From Saccharibacillus sp. CPCC 101409 (GTDB lineage: Bacteria; Bacillota; Bacilli; Paenibacillales; Paenibacillaceae): a stretch of DNA of 64,000 nt. Under the pieces are notes generated by a model. The model did no database searches. It was not told the origin of the DNA and saw nothing but the letters and a program-made list of their open reading frames with translations. The DNA lies in assembly GCF_030518235.1 (NCBI RefSeq), contig NZ_JAULSA010000004.1, positions 62,001-126,000 of the forward strand. Reading direction: 5' to 3'. Each line of letters starts with the position of its first letter. Within the stretch, counting starts at the first letter, position 1. Positions 8,431 to 23,189 of this stretch are shown here, piece after piece. The position numbers were made by a program, and so were the translations under genes.

Positions 8431-9150
8431 TCACGGCTTGCGGAACGTCAGCCGGTACATCAGGCCTTTGCAGACTTCTTCGTAGCGGACGTCCAGCATA
8501 TCGCCCGGCAGGATGCGGAGGATGTCCGGACGGAGAGGATCTGTTTTCTTGGCCAGCGAGATGCGGTTGTGACGCCGCCGCGTCCGCCGGTCGACCTCGT
8601 CCGCGATCAGCAGCGTGGTGCCGCTTTTGGCGACCCGGACCATCTCGCGCACCGCGCGCGCCGGATCGTCGAAATCGCTCAGCCCGCCGATATGATACAC
8701 GCAGTCGAACGAAGAAGAACGAAAAGGCAGATACTCCGCTTCGCTTTGAAACAGCTGCGCGTTTACGCCCCACTCTTTCAAATGGCGGGAAGCCGCGCGC
8801 AGCATGGCCGGCGAAGCGTCCACGCCGTAAAGTCTGGCTCCGGCCGGAAGAATATGAAGATTGCCTCCCGCGCCCGTCGATACTTCCAGCACGCGATCGC
8901 CGCGGCCGATATCCAGCCGGGACAAAAACGTCCAGCGATAATGAATTTCCCCGCCGAATCTCAGCTTGAAGTAAATCCGGCTCGACAGCGTATAACAGCG
9001 GACAAACCCGTCATACAGCCGCTGACGCCCGAGATTCGCCAGTCCCGTTCCCCGCGGACGGACGACATGCGCGAATCCGTCTCCGCTATGTATGGGCGCG
9101 TAGGGCTCCGGCTGCTGAATCTCTTCCGAAGTCCCTGTCGAATGCAGCAT
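8431..9150 (-). CDS. class I SAM-dependent methyltransferase
   Basis: Probably transfers a methyl group from S-adenosylmethionine to an unidentified substrate. The product is 239 residues. Motif I is VLEVSTGAGGN at about residue 85, followed by LYGVDASPAM (acidic ribose-binding position) and SFDCVYHIGGLSDFDDP; a helix-rich C-terminus ends the protein. This resembles the UbiE/Methyltransf_11 group. Two ATGs lie close together (9156 and 9150); GGGGAGGG is well spaced only from the one at 9150, so that start is preferred. Nothing in the neighbourhood indicates a substrate. Confidence 0.82.
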   Translation of the reverse strand: MLHSTGTSEEIQQPEPYAPIHSGDGFAHVVRPRGTGLANLGRQRLYDGFVRCYTLSSRIYFKLRFGGEIHYRWTFLSRLDIGRGDRVLEVSTGAGGNLHILPAGARLYGVDASPAMLRAASRHLKEWGVNAQLFQSEAEYLPFRSSSFDCVYHIGGLSDFDDPARAVREMVRVAKSGTTLLIADEVDRRTRRRHNRISLAKKTDPLRPDILRILPGDMLDVRYEEVCKGLMYRLTFRKP

Positions 9151-9282
9151 AACCATCCCTCCCCGAGTTCAGTCACGCAGACTTTCCGTCTTGGTTTCAG
9201 TGTACTGCGCCGGAAAAGAATACGCCTCTGGCCCGGGAACGAAACCGGACTCGGTCCCGGGAACGACGCCGCTGTTTGGCTC

Positions 9283-9446
9283 TAGGGCGTGTCTCCAAAC
9301 CTCGAAGGAAGCAGATTTGGCTGAATTTCCGTTCGATGCAAGGAACTTTTCCGAAGGCGTGCCGGGGCACGTCAAGGGAACGTGACGACGCAGCGGGCGA
9401 AAAGGCAGCTAAAGATGCACTTCAGTAGGTTTGAAGACACGGCCTA
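9283..9446 (+). mobile_element. MITE-like element, short copy (164 bp)
   Basis: The ends are inverted repeats: TAGGGCGTGTCTCCAAACCT at the left and, on the other strand, TAGGCCGTGTCTTCAAACCT at the right. It contains the short palindrome GTGCCGGGGCAC. A related copy lies in opposite orientation at 34295-34610. Shared internal blocks include AAGGAACTTTT, GAAGGCGTGCCGGGG, CACGTCAAGGGAA, GTGACG and AAAGATGCACTTCAGTA. It has no coding capacity, so it would need a transposase in trans. The TA at both ends could be a Tc1/mariner-IS630-type target, but this is inference. Confidence 0.75.
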
Positions 9447-9758
9447 AAGAGAATCCACATAATCTTTGGCGTCTTTGAGCGATAAATTGTACAGTTCCCT
9501 GGCTTCTTTGATCGCTTCGATCTTGCGTCCGCGCGCCACCAGATTGCGAAGATGCTCCTCGCCGTTTGCGTCCGCGCGCGAAGAAGCGCCGGCCGGGCCG
9601 GAAGCCGCTTCGCCGGAACGCATATGAATGCGCGGCGAAGCGGCGATCCGGTCGAGTTCCTCGCGCATGCTGCGCACCTCGAAGCGAAGCCGGATCACCA
9701 TCAGCATCAACGAAAATACGATAATCGCCAAAACGACGGATATGTATGTATCGGTCAT
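9444..9758 (-). CDS. membrane-anchored protein with ribosomal L7/L12 C-terminal-like domain
   Basis: The 104-residue product has one N-terminal membrane helix (about 5-25), a short coiled-coil-like stretch (VRSMREELDRIA), a Ser/Gly/Ala linker, and a C-terminal segment NLVARGRKIEAIKEAREL followed by LSLKDAKDYVDSL. That last part matches the L7/L12 C-terminal fold (compare [25 protein letters not shown]). Homologous small proteins are common in Firmicutes; their function is unknown. The start is ATG 9758 behind GGGAGGCGGAG, not the ATG 11 codons upstream. The stop codon TAG is supplied by the outer end of the MITE-like element. Confidence 0.75.
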   Translation of the reverse strand: MTDTYISVVLAIIVFSLMLMVIRLRFEVRSMREELDRIAASPRIHMRSGEAASGPAGASSRADANGEEHLRNLVARGRKIEAIKEARELYNLSLKDAKDYVDSL

Positions 9759-9810
9759 ACGCTCCGCCTCCCTTTTTGGTTCATTATACACGATACCCGT
9801 CCGGGATGTC

Positions 9811-9966
9811 TCAACGAATCGCCGCCGAAGCTTCCATTTTCTCGTTCAGGATTTCGCGAAAGCTTTTGCTTTTCTCTCCGTCCGCGTTCTTCTCCGGCGA
9901 TACGGCCGGCTGCGCTCTGAAGTGATGGGGATTGAACGCCATCAGGTTATGTATGCTCATATTCAT
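9811..9966 (-). CDS. small hypothetical protein (51 aa)
   Basis: ATG at 9966 follows a good site (GGGAGGAG) and opens 51 codons to TGA at 9811-9813. The product is hydrophilic, without a membrane segment. Its N-terminus is rich in Asn/His/Phe (MNMSIHNLMAFNPHHFRA), and its C-terminus forms a likely charged helix (KSFREILNEKMEAS). Function is not recognised. It lies upstream of and co-directional with the L7/L12-like gene (52 bp apart), so the two may be co-transcribed. The main evidence is the ribosome site and protein-like composition. Confidence 0.5.
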   Translation of the reverse strand: MNMSIHNLMAFNPHHFRAQPAVSPEKNADGEKSKSFREILNEKMEASAAIR

Positions 9967-10354
9967 CCTGCTTCTCTCCTCCCGGTTATGTGCTCGGTCG
10001 CTCTCTTGCAGCTGTTACGAATATATAACCGAGGCGGCATGCAAATAAACCGTTTTTGAGACTTTCAGGAATAAAGTTCCACCGTTTTGGCAGCAAACCC
10101 GACCGAAGCCGCAGCATATGCGACCGAGCGAATATTTGCGATTTTAAGTAATTTTTCAGAAAAAACGCCGCTCGCCGCCTAACTTCAAGCCGTTTGCCCT
10201 GCCGGTTTGAAGAAAAGCCAGGCCTTACGTCTCGAAACACGCATAAAATGAAAAGCTGGGGAAGGCTGGAAAAGCTTATGCACAGCGTGTATAATCAGCG
10301 TAGCCCATTTTCTGCGGGCGCAAGGTTTACAGAAAGGAATTGACTTTATTCATT
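9967..10354. other. intergenic region between divergent genes
   Basis: About 390 bases contain no convincing gene. A 255-bp leftward open frame is present but has no ribosome site and an unlikely composition. The right-hand end carries the promoter candidate for the secreted beta-propeller gene. Confidence 0.6.
10267..10295 (+). promoter_or_regulatory. putative sigma-A promoter of the beta-propeller gene
   Basis: A perfect TATAAT (10290-10295) is preceded by TGGAAA (10267-10272) at 17 bp. The -35 element is weak. It lies 60 bp before the chosen start. Confidence 0.45.
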
Positions 10355-11596
10355 ATGAAATCGACTGAAAAATGGGGAGCTCTCGTCCTCAGCGCAGCCG
10401 TGCTGCTCAGTACTCCTCCGGCTTACGGCCACGCCCAGGCCGCTCCGAGCGCGCTTCCGCAGCCTTCCTGGACCTCTTCGTCCCTGTACGACGCGAAATC
10501 GGCTTCCGTGCACGACGTGCATGCCGTTTCCGCCGCGGGACTGGTGTACGCCCATACCGTGCAAAGTATCAAGAAAACCTCCTCAAAGACGTCATACGAC
10601 TGGTACCAAGAAACGATTACCGCTTTCGACGCAAACAGCGGCGCCCGGAAGTGGACGCATACTTTCCACGATAAAGCGGGACCTTACACCGTTTCAAGCT
10701 CCATCCTGTATACCGGCGAAGGATCGGTTTACTTCGTCGGAAGCTTCTCCGACAAAACGCAGAAAATATACGCGCTCGGCGCGGACGGCAAACTGAACTG
10801 GACCCGTCCGCTCTCGTTCGGCAGCGATGTGTATCTGCTCGGCGACGAAAGCCTGCTGATCGCTTCTCCTTCGGCGCCCGACAAACGCGGCGCCGTCAAA
10901 ACGTCGATGGTCCGCTGCGACGCTTCCGGCAAAACGCTGGCCCAGAGGACCGTCCAGGGCAGCGTGCTGACGGCCGACGGCAGCCGCATCGTCGTCGATA
11001 CCGGCGGCAAGGTCAAGATCGGCGGCGTATGGGATCGCTCCCCGAGTCCGTCCATCGCCGTCTGCGCGCCTGATCTCAACACGCTTTATACGTATCGTTT
11101 CCCCTCCAGCGTCAATCTGCTCGGCGACGGCGGCGGTTCGCCGATCCTGGTTCTGGGCGACGGCTCCGTGATTTTCCGCGGTTCGGTAGCCGGGACGGTG
11201 AACCGGCTGTTCGCGTTCGAACCGAAGGGCAGGCTGCTGTGGGCGCGCACGATTCCCGCCGATTCCGTGATCGCTTCTTTCGGCAGCGGCTACGTTACTT
11301 ATTCCGGACGCCAACTTTCTTCGTTCAGTCTGGACCGCCAGCTGGCGCAGCGGACGCTGGACGATCAGCCCGGGCAGATCGTGCTGCTGGAACGCTCCGG
11401 CGACGGCCTGCTGCAGGTGGACATGAACGATACGCTTTACATCCTCGATCCCGATAACCTGAATGTGCGGCAGGCCGTTTCCAACCGTCCGCTCCGGTCC
11501 GAGTACGCTTTCGCCTACGACGGCGGGGTGCTGTACGCGGCGGACGCGGGGGCGCTCGTCAAATATACGCTTCAGGCGGATGCCCGGGACAATTGA
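10355..11596 (+). CDS. secreted PQQ-like beta-propeller repeat protein
   Basis: The 413-residue product has a signal peptide (MKSTEKWGALVLSAAVLLS, likely cut after GHAQA). Repeated blade-like units follow, such as ITAFDANSGARKWTHTF, IYALGADGKLNWTRPL and LFAFEPKGRLLWARTI, each ending in the W-x-R/H-x-hydrophobic pattern of PQQ/WD-like propellers. It has no membrane segment after the signal and no enzymatic motif. It is probably an extracytoplasmic binding or scaffold protein; the partner is unknown. Start choice is uncertain: AGAAAGGA lies 16 bases before ATG 10355 and one base before a TTG at 10340. The ATG gives the natural signal peptide. It is monocistronic, with a terminator downstream. 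Confidence 0.75.
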   Translation: MKSTEKWGALVLSAAVLLSTPPAYGHAQAAPSALPQPSWTSSSLYDAKSASVHDVHAVSAAGLVYAHTVQSIKKTSSKTSYDWYQETITAFDANSGARKWTHTFHDKAGPYTVSSSILYTGEGSVYFVGSFSDKTQKIYALGADGKLNWTRPLSFGSDVYLLGDESLLIASPSAPDKRGAVKTSMVRCDASGKTLAQRTVQGSVLTADGSRIVVDTGGKVKIGGVWDRSPSPSIAVCAPDLNTLYTYRFPSSVNLLGDGGGSPILVLGDGSVIFRGSVAGTVNRLFAFEPKGRLLWARTIPADSVIASFGSGYVTYSGRQLSSFSLDRQLAQRTLDDQPGQIVLLERSGDGLLQVDMNDTLYILDPDNLNVRQAVSNRPLRSEYAFAYDGGVLYAADAGALVKYTLQADARDN

Positions 11597-12030
11597 CCCG
11601 CCGCCCGCCTGATCTCCCCGGACCGTTTTTTGGAGCAGTCCGGCGATCGAACGGCCCCGCGCGCATCGCGCGGAGGCCGTTTATTTTTCGTTCCGACCTT
11701 TCTTCCTGTCTTACTTCTTACCCCGCACCTCCCCCTTCTGCAACAAAACCCCCGCTTTCCCGCCGATTCCTTTATTTTTTCGGGTTCCCCAAAAAAATTT
11801 CAAAATTTTTGTTTGCGCTTCGCAGGCTCCTTTTGCATTTTCCCGCCGAAAACGAGCAACCTATATATATGCCTTTGGGAAGCCCCGGCAAAGCCGCCCG
11901 GCCGCGCGGCGGAATGCTCGAATCGTCGGCGGATTTTTCAAATTAAATATTTTCTGCCGTATTCAAATGCTTGCTTCGCGGTTAAGTTGTAGTAGAGCAA
12001 ACAAAACACATCACAGTGGAGGCGATACTA
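11597..12030. other. intergenic region
   Basis: It contains the terminator of the preceding gene (11652-11689), C/T-rich low-complexity sequence, and an AT-rich segment just before the GlsB-like gene that should hold its promoter. No open frame with a ribosome site was found. Confidence 0.6.
11652..11689 (+). terminator. intrinsic terminator of the beta-propeller gene
   Basis: CGGCCCCGCGCG pairs with CGCGCGGAGGCCG around a three-base loop (one bulged A) and is followed by TTTATTTTT. Confidence 0.85.
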
Positions 12031-12291
12031 ATGGGTTGGTTATGGGCACTTATCGTAGGCGGCATCATCGGCTGGTTGGCCGGACTCATCGTAGGTAGAG
12101 ATATCCCGGGCGGCATCATCGGAAATATCATCGCCGGTTTCATCGGAGGTTGGCTCGGCGGCGTACTGCTTCCGGAGTTCGGTCCGGAAACAGGCGGATT
12201 CTATCTCATCCCGGCATTGATCGGCGCTATCGTTCTGGTCGCGATCGTCAGCCTGATTATGCGTTCGATCGGCGGCAGAAACAGAGCCTAA
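12031..12291 (+). CDS. GlsB/YeaQ/YmgE family stress-response membrane protein
   Basis: An 86-residue, very hydrophobic protein with three helices and Gly-rich pairs (GGIIGWLAGLIVGRDIPGG, IIGNIIAGFIGGWLGG) typical of the transglycosylase-associated family, which despite the name has no demonstrated transglycosylase activity. Homologues are often induced by general stress. The start is ATG 12031, eight bases after GGAGG, rather than an in-frame ATG 15 bases upstream that lies ahead of that site. It ends at a strong bidirectional terminator. Confidence 0.88.
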   Translation: MGWLWALIVGGIIGWLAGLIVGRDIPGGIIGNIIAGFIGGWLGGVLLPEFGPETGGFYLIPALIGAIVLVAIVSLIMRSIGGRNRA

Positions 12292-12357
12292 CCGCAGCGA
12301 ACGACATTTTGCAAAACCGGCAGCACGCCGATTCCGCAAGGAACCCGCGTCTTGCCC

Positions 12358-12409
12358 CAATTAAAAAGAGCGCATCCCGCCATGCAGCGGAATGCGCTCT
12401 TTTTAATTG
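12358..12409. terminator. bidirectional terminator between convergent genes
   Basis: CAATTAAAAAGAGCGCAT (from 12358) pairs with ATGCGCTCTTTTTAATTG (ending 12409), giving a stem of about 20 bp with one mismatch and A/T tracts on both sides. It serves the GlsB-like gene (+) and the chemotaxis receptor gene (-). Confidence 0.88.
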
Positions 12410-12479
12410 TTGGGAAATCATTACGGCTCGACGGTCCGTAAGAAATACCGAGCTTTGAAGCAGTCGTTTCAACGACCGG

Positions 12480-13715
12480 TCAGTTCGCCGCCTGCAGTTG
12501 GCGGAAGCGCTCGACCGCTTCCTTCACGCCTCCGGTACGCTGCGCCAGAACCGCCACCGTCTCGGTAAGCTGCTGCATGCTCGCCAGCTGCTCCTCCGCC
12601 GCCTGGCGAACCGTCGCCGACTCCGCCGAGTTGCCGGCGATCATTTCTTCGGTCCGGTCGATCGTATCGCCGACCTGCTCGGTATGCGCCGAAATCTGCT
12701 CCACCGCGGCGGAAACGTCCTGCATCTGCATGTTGACTTCGTCGACGGCCGCCTGGATAAACTGGAACGCGCGTCCCACGCCCTCCAGCGACTGGATGCC
12801 TTCTTTCATATCCTCCGCCACCTGCGAAGAAGTCGCGACCACCTCGCTCGTATCCTGCTGGATGCTCGCGTTAATCGTCGATACCCGCTTCGCCGATTCG
12901 GAAGACTGCTCGGCCAGTTTGCGCACTTCCGACGCGATGACCGAGAAGCCCTGGCCGGATTCCCCGGCCCGGGCCGCTTCGATCGCGGCGTTGAGCGCCA
13001 GCAGATGCGTCTGCGAAGAAATTTCCGTAATGATGCGGACGAAATATTCGATCTCGTCCGATTTCTCGTCGAGACGATTGACCTGTTCGAGCAGCGTCTG
13101 AATCGTGCCGTCCGTTTTGCGGACCTGCCCCATCGCTTCGGTCAGCAGTTTATACCCTTCTCCGGCCTGCTCCGACGTGACCAGGGTCGCGCTCGCCACT
13201 TCGTCGGCGCTGCTTGCAACCTGCTGCACCGCGGAAGACATTTCGCCCGCGGTCCGGGCGATTTCCTTCATCTTCTCGGACTGTTCGGCCGAGCCGTTCG
13301 CCGCGTTGCGCGCGGAGTCGGCGATCAGATCCGCGGTAAACATCCCCTGCTCCGCGCCCGATTTGACCTGCTCGACATGTCCGTCGATCTCCAGCATATG
13401 ATCCTGCATACGCTCGATCACGTGCTGCATGGCGCGGCCCGGTTCTTCATGCTCGCCGTCCTTGCCGGTTTCCGCGGCGTCCGTTACGCCAAACCCTCTG
13501 CCCAGCTCCGCGGCCCGCCGATCCATCGCGCGCAGCACCATAACGATGCCTCCCCCGAACGCGGCCGCCGCCGCAAGCGCGGACAGCATCATTCCCGGCA
13601 CGAAGCTTCCCCAGCCCCGGCCCGGCACCATAAACAGAAAAGCGATAAGAAGTTCGACCAGCGCGGCCGCCGCGGCTCCGATCAGAACCAGGCGTCCGTT
13701 TCCTTTTGTATGCAT
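12480..13715 (-). CDS. methyl-accepting chemotaxis protein lacking an extracellular sensor domain
   Basis: Signal-transducing receptor of 411 residues. Two membrane helices (about 10-31 and 38-62) are joined by a loop of only a few residues, so there is no periplasmic ligand domain. A clear HAMP is not visible; a short charged linker leads straight into the cytoplasmic helical hairpin. The conserved CheA/CheW-binding tip is present ([20 protein letters not shown]). Ser/Thr/Ala/Glu-rich heptads flank it, with Glu/Gln pairs such as EQSEKM that could be methylation sites. Such receptors usually sense intracellular, membrane or energy-related signals. No chemotaxis genes are adjacent. The start ATG follows GTGGGGGAA. 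Confidence 0.9.
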   Translation of the reverse strand: MHTKGNGRLVLIGAAAAALVELLIAFLFMVPGRGWGSFVPGMMLSALAAAAAFGGGIVMVLRAMDRRAAELGRGFGVTDAAETGKDGEHEEPGRAMQHVIERMQDHMLEIDGHVEQVKSGAEQGMFTADLIADSARNAANGSAEQSEKMKEIARTAGEMSSAVQQVASSADEVASATLVTSEQAGEGYKLLTEAMGQVRKTDGTIQTLLEQVNRLDEKSDEIEYFVRIITEISSQTHLLALNAAIEAARAGESGQGFSVIASEVRKLAEQSSESAKRVSTINASIQQDTSEVVATSSQVAEDMKEGIQSLEGVGRAFQFIQAAVDEVNMQMQDVSAAVEQISAHTEQVGDTIDRTEEMIAGNSAESATVRQAAEEQLASMQQLTETVAVLAQRTGGVKEAVERFRQLQAAN

Positions 13716-13795
13716 TGTTCCCCCACCAACTTATGTTATAGTCGGCCCGTAAGCCCGGGCGCCGGCGCTTCCGTCCCCTCCCCGGGAAGACGGAA

Positions 13796-13823
13796 GTGAA
13801 AAAAGCCCGGCTGGCCGGGCTTT
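13796..13823 (-). terminator. terminator of the 114-residue protein gene
   Basis: AAAGCCCGGC (13802-13811) and GCCGGGCTTT (13814-13823) form a perfect stem. The A-run to the left is the U-tract for leftward transcription. Confidence 0.8.
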
Positions 13824-13858
13824 CTTCCGATCGGTTCGCTGCCTGCGTCAAACGACGA

Positions 13859-14203
13859 TCAGCTGTTCAGGTAAGCTTCGGCGTCTTCGAGCTTCTCGAA
13901 CGATACGACGATATCGCCGAACATCCGCTTCATCTGCATCTTGGACACGGCGGAACCGGTGTAGTAAGCCCATTTCTTCAGGCCTTTTTGCACGGACAGC
14001 TCGCCCAGCGGAGCCAGCGCCACCGCGACTTCCTGCGTGAACAGTTTGCCTTTGCTAAGATCGGTCAGACCGGTGAAGTCCGGTTTTACTTTTGCAAGTT
14101 CGGCCTTGTAAGCGCGATTGTAAGCGTCGACTTCATCCATCGTGATGCTCTCCACCGTACAAACGATACGATTGATAGCCGGAAAATATTCAACTTTAAA
14201 CAT
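13859..14203 (-). CDS. conserved hypothetical protein (114 aa)
   Basis: Function is not recognised. The product is soluble, with an alternating strand/helix pattern: MFKVEYFPAINRIVCTVESI, then helix VDAYNRAYKAELAKV, then FTGLTDLSKGK and a C-terminal amphipathic segment (VVSFEKLEDAEAYLNS). The layout resembles small STAS- or SpoIIAA-like alpha/beta folds, but this is a weak inference. The start ATG has GGGGAG at good spacing. The gene has its own promoter candidate and terminator and is therefore probably independent of the NRPS operon upstream. Confidence 0.7.
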   Translation of the reverse strand: MFKVEYFPAINRIVCTVESITMDEVDAYNRAYKAELAKVKPDFTGLTDLSKGKLFTQEVAVALAPLGELSVQKGLKKWAYYTGSAVSKMQMKRMFGDIVVSFEKLEDAEAYLNS

Positions 14204-14243
14204 GTGCAGCTCCCCTTAAATCAAATTAAGTGCTCTCATCAAC

Positions 14244-14271
14244 AGTGTACTAAAAAAATTGTCGAATTCAA
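14244..14271 (-). promoter_or_regulatory. putative promoter for the 114-residue protein gene
   Basis: On the minus strand TTGAAT (14271-14266) is followed after 16 bp by TACACT (14249-14244), about 40 bp before the start codon, in AT-rich DNA unlike the flanking genes. Confidence 0.5.
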
Positions 14272-14320
14272 AGAAATAAATTGCATAATTTCATGTAAAT
14301 CCTTTATTTTCATCCAAATG

Positions 14321-21127
<6,807 letters not shown>

Positions 21128-21201
21128 CGTTGGGTTTGTTCTCCTTCCGTGACTGTGCAGTCTGTGCAGTCTTGTATATCGAACAAGTCGGGCGCCAGGG
21201 G

Positions 21202-21903
21202 TTAAAACAGGCGGATAAAACGCGTCAGCAGCTCCGGCCAGGTCAGCAGGTCGGCTTCCCGGCACGGCGGCTCGCCCGGACGCCGGCATGCGGACAGCGC
21301 GTACCCTTCCTGCAGCGGGATCGTCTCGACGATCCACGGAGTCTCGCCGCCGCCCGCTTCCGCGCGAAAAGACGTTTTCCCGGGTTCGAGGCAAAAGGCG
21401 TTCTTGATCCGCCGCCCGCTCAAACCGGCGCCTTCCGCTTTGAGCCGGCTCTCCAGCATGGTCCATCGTCCGTAAAACCGGACCAGATCCACGGCGCCGC
21501 CGTCTTTCGCATCGTTATCCGCTTTTATTCCATCCAGAATCGCTTGAATCGTTTCGTGGTCCAGCGGGAAGATGCGTTCCACGTCGATGCCGACCGCTTC
21601 GTCGGCCAGCGCGCAAACCACCCAGCCGCCGGAATGCGACAGGCTGAAAGCGGGAGCGTCCGGACGATCCAAAAATGGTTTGCCGTAAGTCCCGCGGCTC
21701 AGTCTTAGTTCGCCGTACCCAAGGCCGAGCCGTTCGCCGAGCAGCACGCAAATCAGCATATGCGCGGCCGTTCTTCGCATTCTGTCGTCGGATCGGACAA
21801 AGCGCAGAATCCGGGTCCGCTCTTCCGGGATAAACGTCGAAAGTACGCGTCTCCACTCGTTTTCCGCAATGTTCGGGATCAGCGAAACCGCATAAACGTC
21901 GAT
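21202..21903 (-). CDS. Sfp-type 4'-phosphopantetheinyl transferase (start or frame uncertain)
   Basis: Loads the phosphopantetheine arm of CoA onto carrier-domain serines, most obviously of the adjacent NRPS. The full Sfp-like reading is about 233 residues, beginning LRIDVYAVSLIPNIAENEWR. It contains YGKPFL, FSLSHSGGWV and GIDVERI (Mg2+-binding Asp/Glu). The usual W-x-x-K-E motif reads WTMLES, with Leu in place of Lys. No ATG, GTG or TTG opens this frame at the right place. Either an ATC codon (21901-21903) behind AAAGGGGGAG is used, or ATG 21922 is the start and the five-G tract at 21912-21916 carries one base too many. A downstream ATG at 21780 would lose about 45 conserved residues. The gene lies 74 bp upstream of the NRPS on the same strand. 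Confidence 0.78.
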   Translation of the reverse strand: MDVYAVSLIPNIAENEWRRVLSTFIPEERTRILRFVRSDDRMRRTAAHMLICVLLGERLGLGYGELRLSRGTYGKPFLDRPDAPAFSLSHSGGWVVCALADEAVGIDVERIFPLDHETIQAILDGIKADNDAKDGGAVDLVRFYGRWTMLESRLKAEGAGLSGRRIKNAFCLEPGKTSFRAEAGGGETPWIVETIPLQEGYALSACRRPGEPPCREADLLTWPELLTRFIRLF

Positions 21904-21981
21904 CCGTAACTCCCCCTTTCATTTCCGTGGATTCCGATGTTCGGCCGGAATTGCTCTATTTTCCAATTCGTCTTCTCCCCT

Positions 21982-21987
21982 ATGATA
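21982..21987 (-). promoter_or_regulatory. candidate extended -10 element for the PPTase-NRPS operon
   Basis: On the minus strand TGGTATCAT fits an extended -10 (TGn-TATCAT), about 80 bp before the PPTase start. No good -35 is visible at the normal distance, so this is a weak call. Confidence 0.25.
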
Positions 21988-22158
21988 CCAAAAAACCTTC
22001 TCCTAGGAATATCGGAACACAAATAAAAAAACGAAAGTTTTTTTGAGAAAAAAGTCTTAACAGGTTCTTTAGGCCCATAATCGATAATCTTCGACTCCCA
22101 AACGCTCGATATGGCTTATAGTAGAACCAGAGAGAACAGACAAGACGGAGGGAAAATC

Positions 22159-23109
22159 ATGACGGATAAAACGGATCTGGACAAACAGCGGCTCAGCATC
22201 GAAGCGGCCCGGCTGTATTATCTGTCCGATTACAGCCAGCAGGACATCGCCGCGCGGCTGGGTTTGTCGAGGCCGACAGTATCGAGGCTGCTTCAGTACG
22301 CCAAAGAAAACGGGTTCGTGCGCATCAGCATCGCCGATCCGCTGGAAGACCTCGATGCGCTGAGCGGGGAATTGGTCCGCAGGTTCGGTCTTCAATCGGC
22401 GCGAGTATGCTACTCGCCCCGGAACGACTACCAGGAGATCCGGGGCCGCGTCGCCGCCGAAGCCGCGGACTATCTGGACGAAGCCGTGCAGGACGGCGAC
22501 ATTATCGGCATCACCTGGGGCACGACCATGCACGCGCTGGCGCGGCGGCTGCGGCACAAGCCGGTGCGCGGCGTGGAGGTCGTCCAGCTCAAAGGCGGCG
22601 TCAGCCACTCGCAGGTGCCGACCTACGCCGCGGAGACCGCCGCGCTGTTCGCGGAAGCGTTCGGCACCATCGCCCGCTATCTGCCGCTGCCGGTCATCTT
22701 CGACAGCGTCGAGCTCAAGCGGATGGTGGAAGAAGACCGGCATATCCAGCGGATTATCGAACTGGGCCGCCAGGCCAATGTGGCCGTGTTCACCGTGGGA
22801 ACCGTCGAAGAAGACGCCCTGCTGTTCCGGCTCGGCTATTTCGACGACAAGCAGCGCAAGATGCTGCGCGACGTCGGAGCCGGAGACATCAGTTCCCGCT
22901 TCTTCGACAGCGAGGGCCGCATTTGCAGCGAAGAGATCGATGCGCGCACGGTCGGCATCGACCTGCACGAACTGCGGCGCAAAGAAAAGTCGGTGCTGGT
23001 CGCCGGCGGCCCGCGAAAAATCCGCGCCATCCGCGCGGCGCTGGCCGGCCGCTACGCCAATATCCTGGTCACGGACCAGTTCACGGCGCTTGCGCTGCTG
23101 AATGAATGA
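22159..23109 (+). CDS. deoR: deoxyribonucleoside regulator, SorC/DeoR family
   Basis: Repressor of the adjacent deoxynucleoside operon, expected to be relieved by deoxyribose 5-phosphate (known for the Bacillus homologue). The product is 316 residues. An N-terminal helix-turn-helix (about 18-55) contains YSQQDIAARLGLSRPTVSRL. The SorC sugar-phosphate-binding domain follows, with GDIIGITWGTTMHALA and VFTVGTVEEDALLFRLGY. The start is ATG 22159 behind ACGGAGGG, not an ATG 16 codons upstream. The gene is divergent from the PPTase-NRPS operon. Its TGA stop is part of the left half of the operator in front of deoC, so regulator and operator are physically interlocked. Confidence 0.93.
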   Translation: MTDKTDLDKQRLSIEAARLYYLSDYSQQDIAARLGLSRPTVSRLLQYAKENGFVRISIADPLEDLDALSGELVRRFGLQSARVCYSPRNDYQEIRGRVAAEAADYLDEAVQDGDIIGITWGTTMHALARRLRHKPVRGVEVVQLKGGVSHSQVPTYAAETAALFAEAFGTIARYLPLPVIFDSVELKRMVEEDRHIQRIIELGRQANVAVFTVGTVEEDALLFRLGYFDDKQRKMLRDVGAGDISSRFFDSEGRICSEEIDARTVGIDLHELRRKEKSVLVAGGPRKIRAIRAALAGRYANILVTDQFTALALLNE

Positions 23110-23156
23110 ACAAAATTTCAAACGAACTTTTACATTTGTTCAGAACGTGATATGAT
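23107..23156 (+). promoter_or_regulatory. deo operon promoter with DeoR operator
   Basis: Inverted half-sites TGAACAAA (23107-23114) and TTTGTTCA (23135-23142) flank a promoter with TTTACA (23129-23134), a 16-bp spacer and TATGAT (23151-23156). The right half-site lies between the -35 and -10 boxes, so bound repressor would block polymerase. The half-sites resemble the B. subtilis DeoR operator as I recall it. The transcription start should be near 23163. Confidence 0.75.
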
Positions 23157-23189
23157 ACCCCTATAACGAACCGAAGGAGAGATTTCAAC

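Noticed and set aside
10000..10240. Leftward 84-codon ORF between the small protein and the beta-propeller gene
   Set aside because: No ribosome site, mixed AT content and no protein-like pattern.
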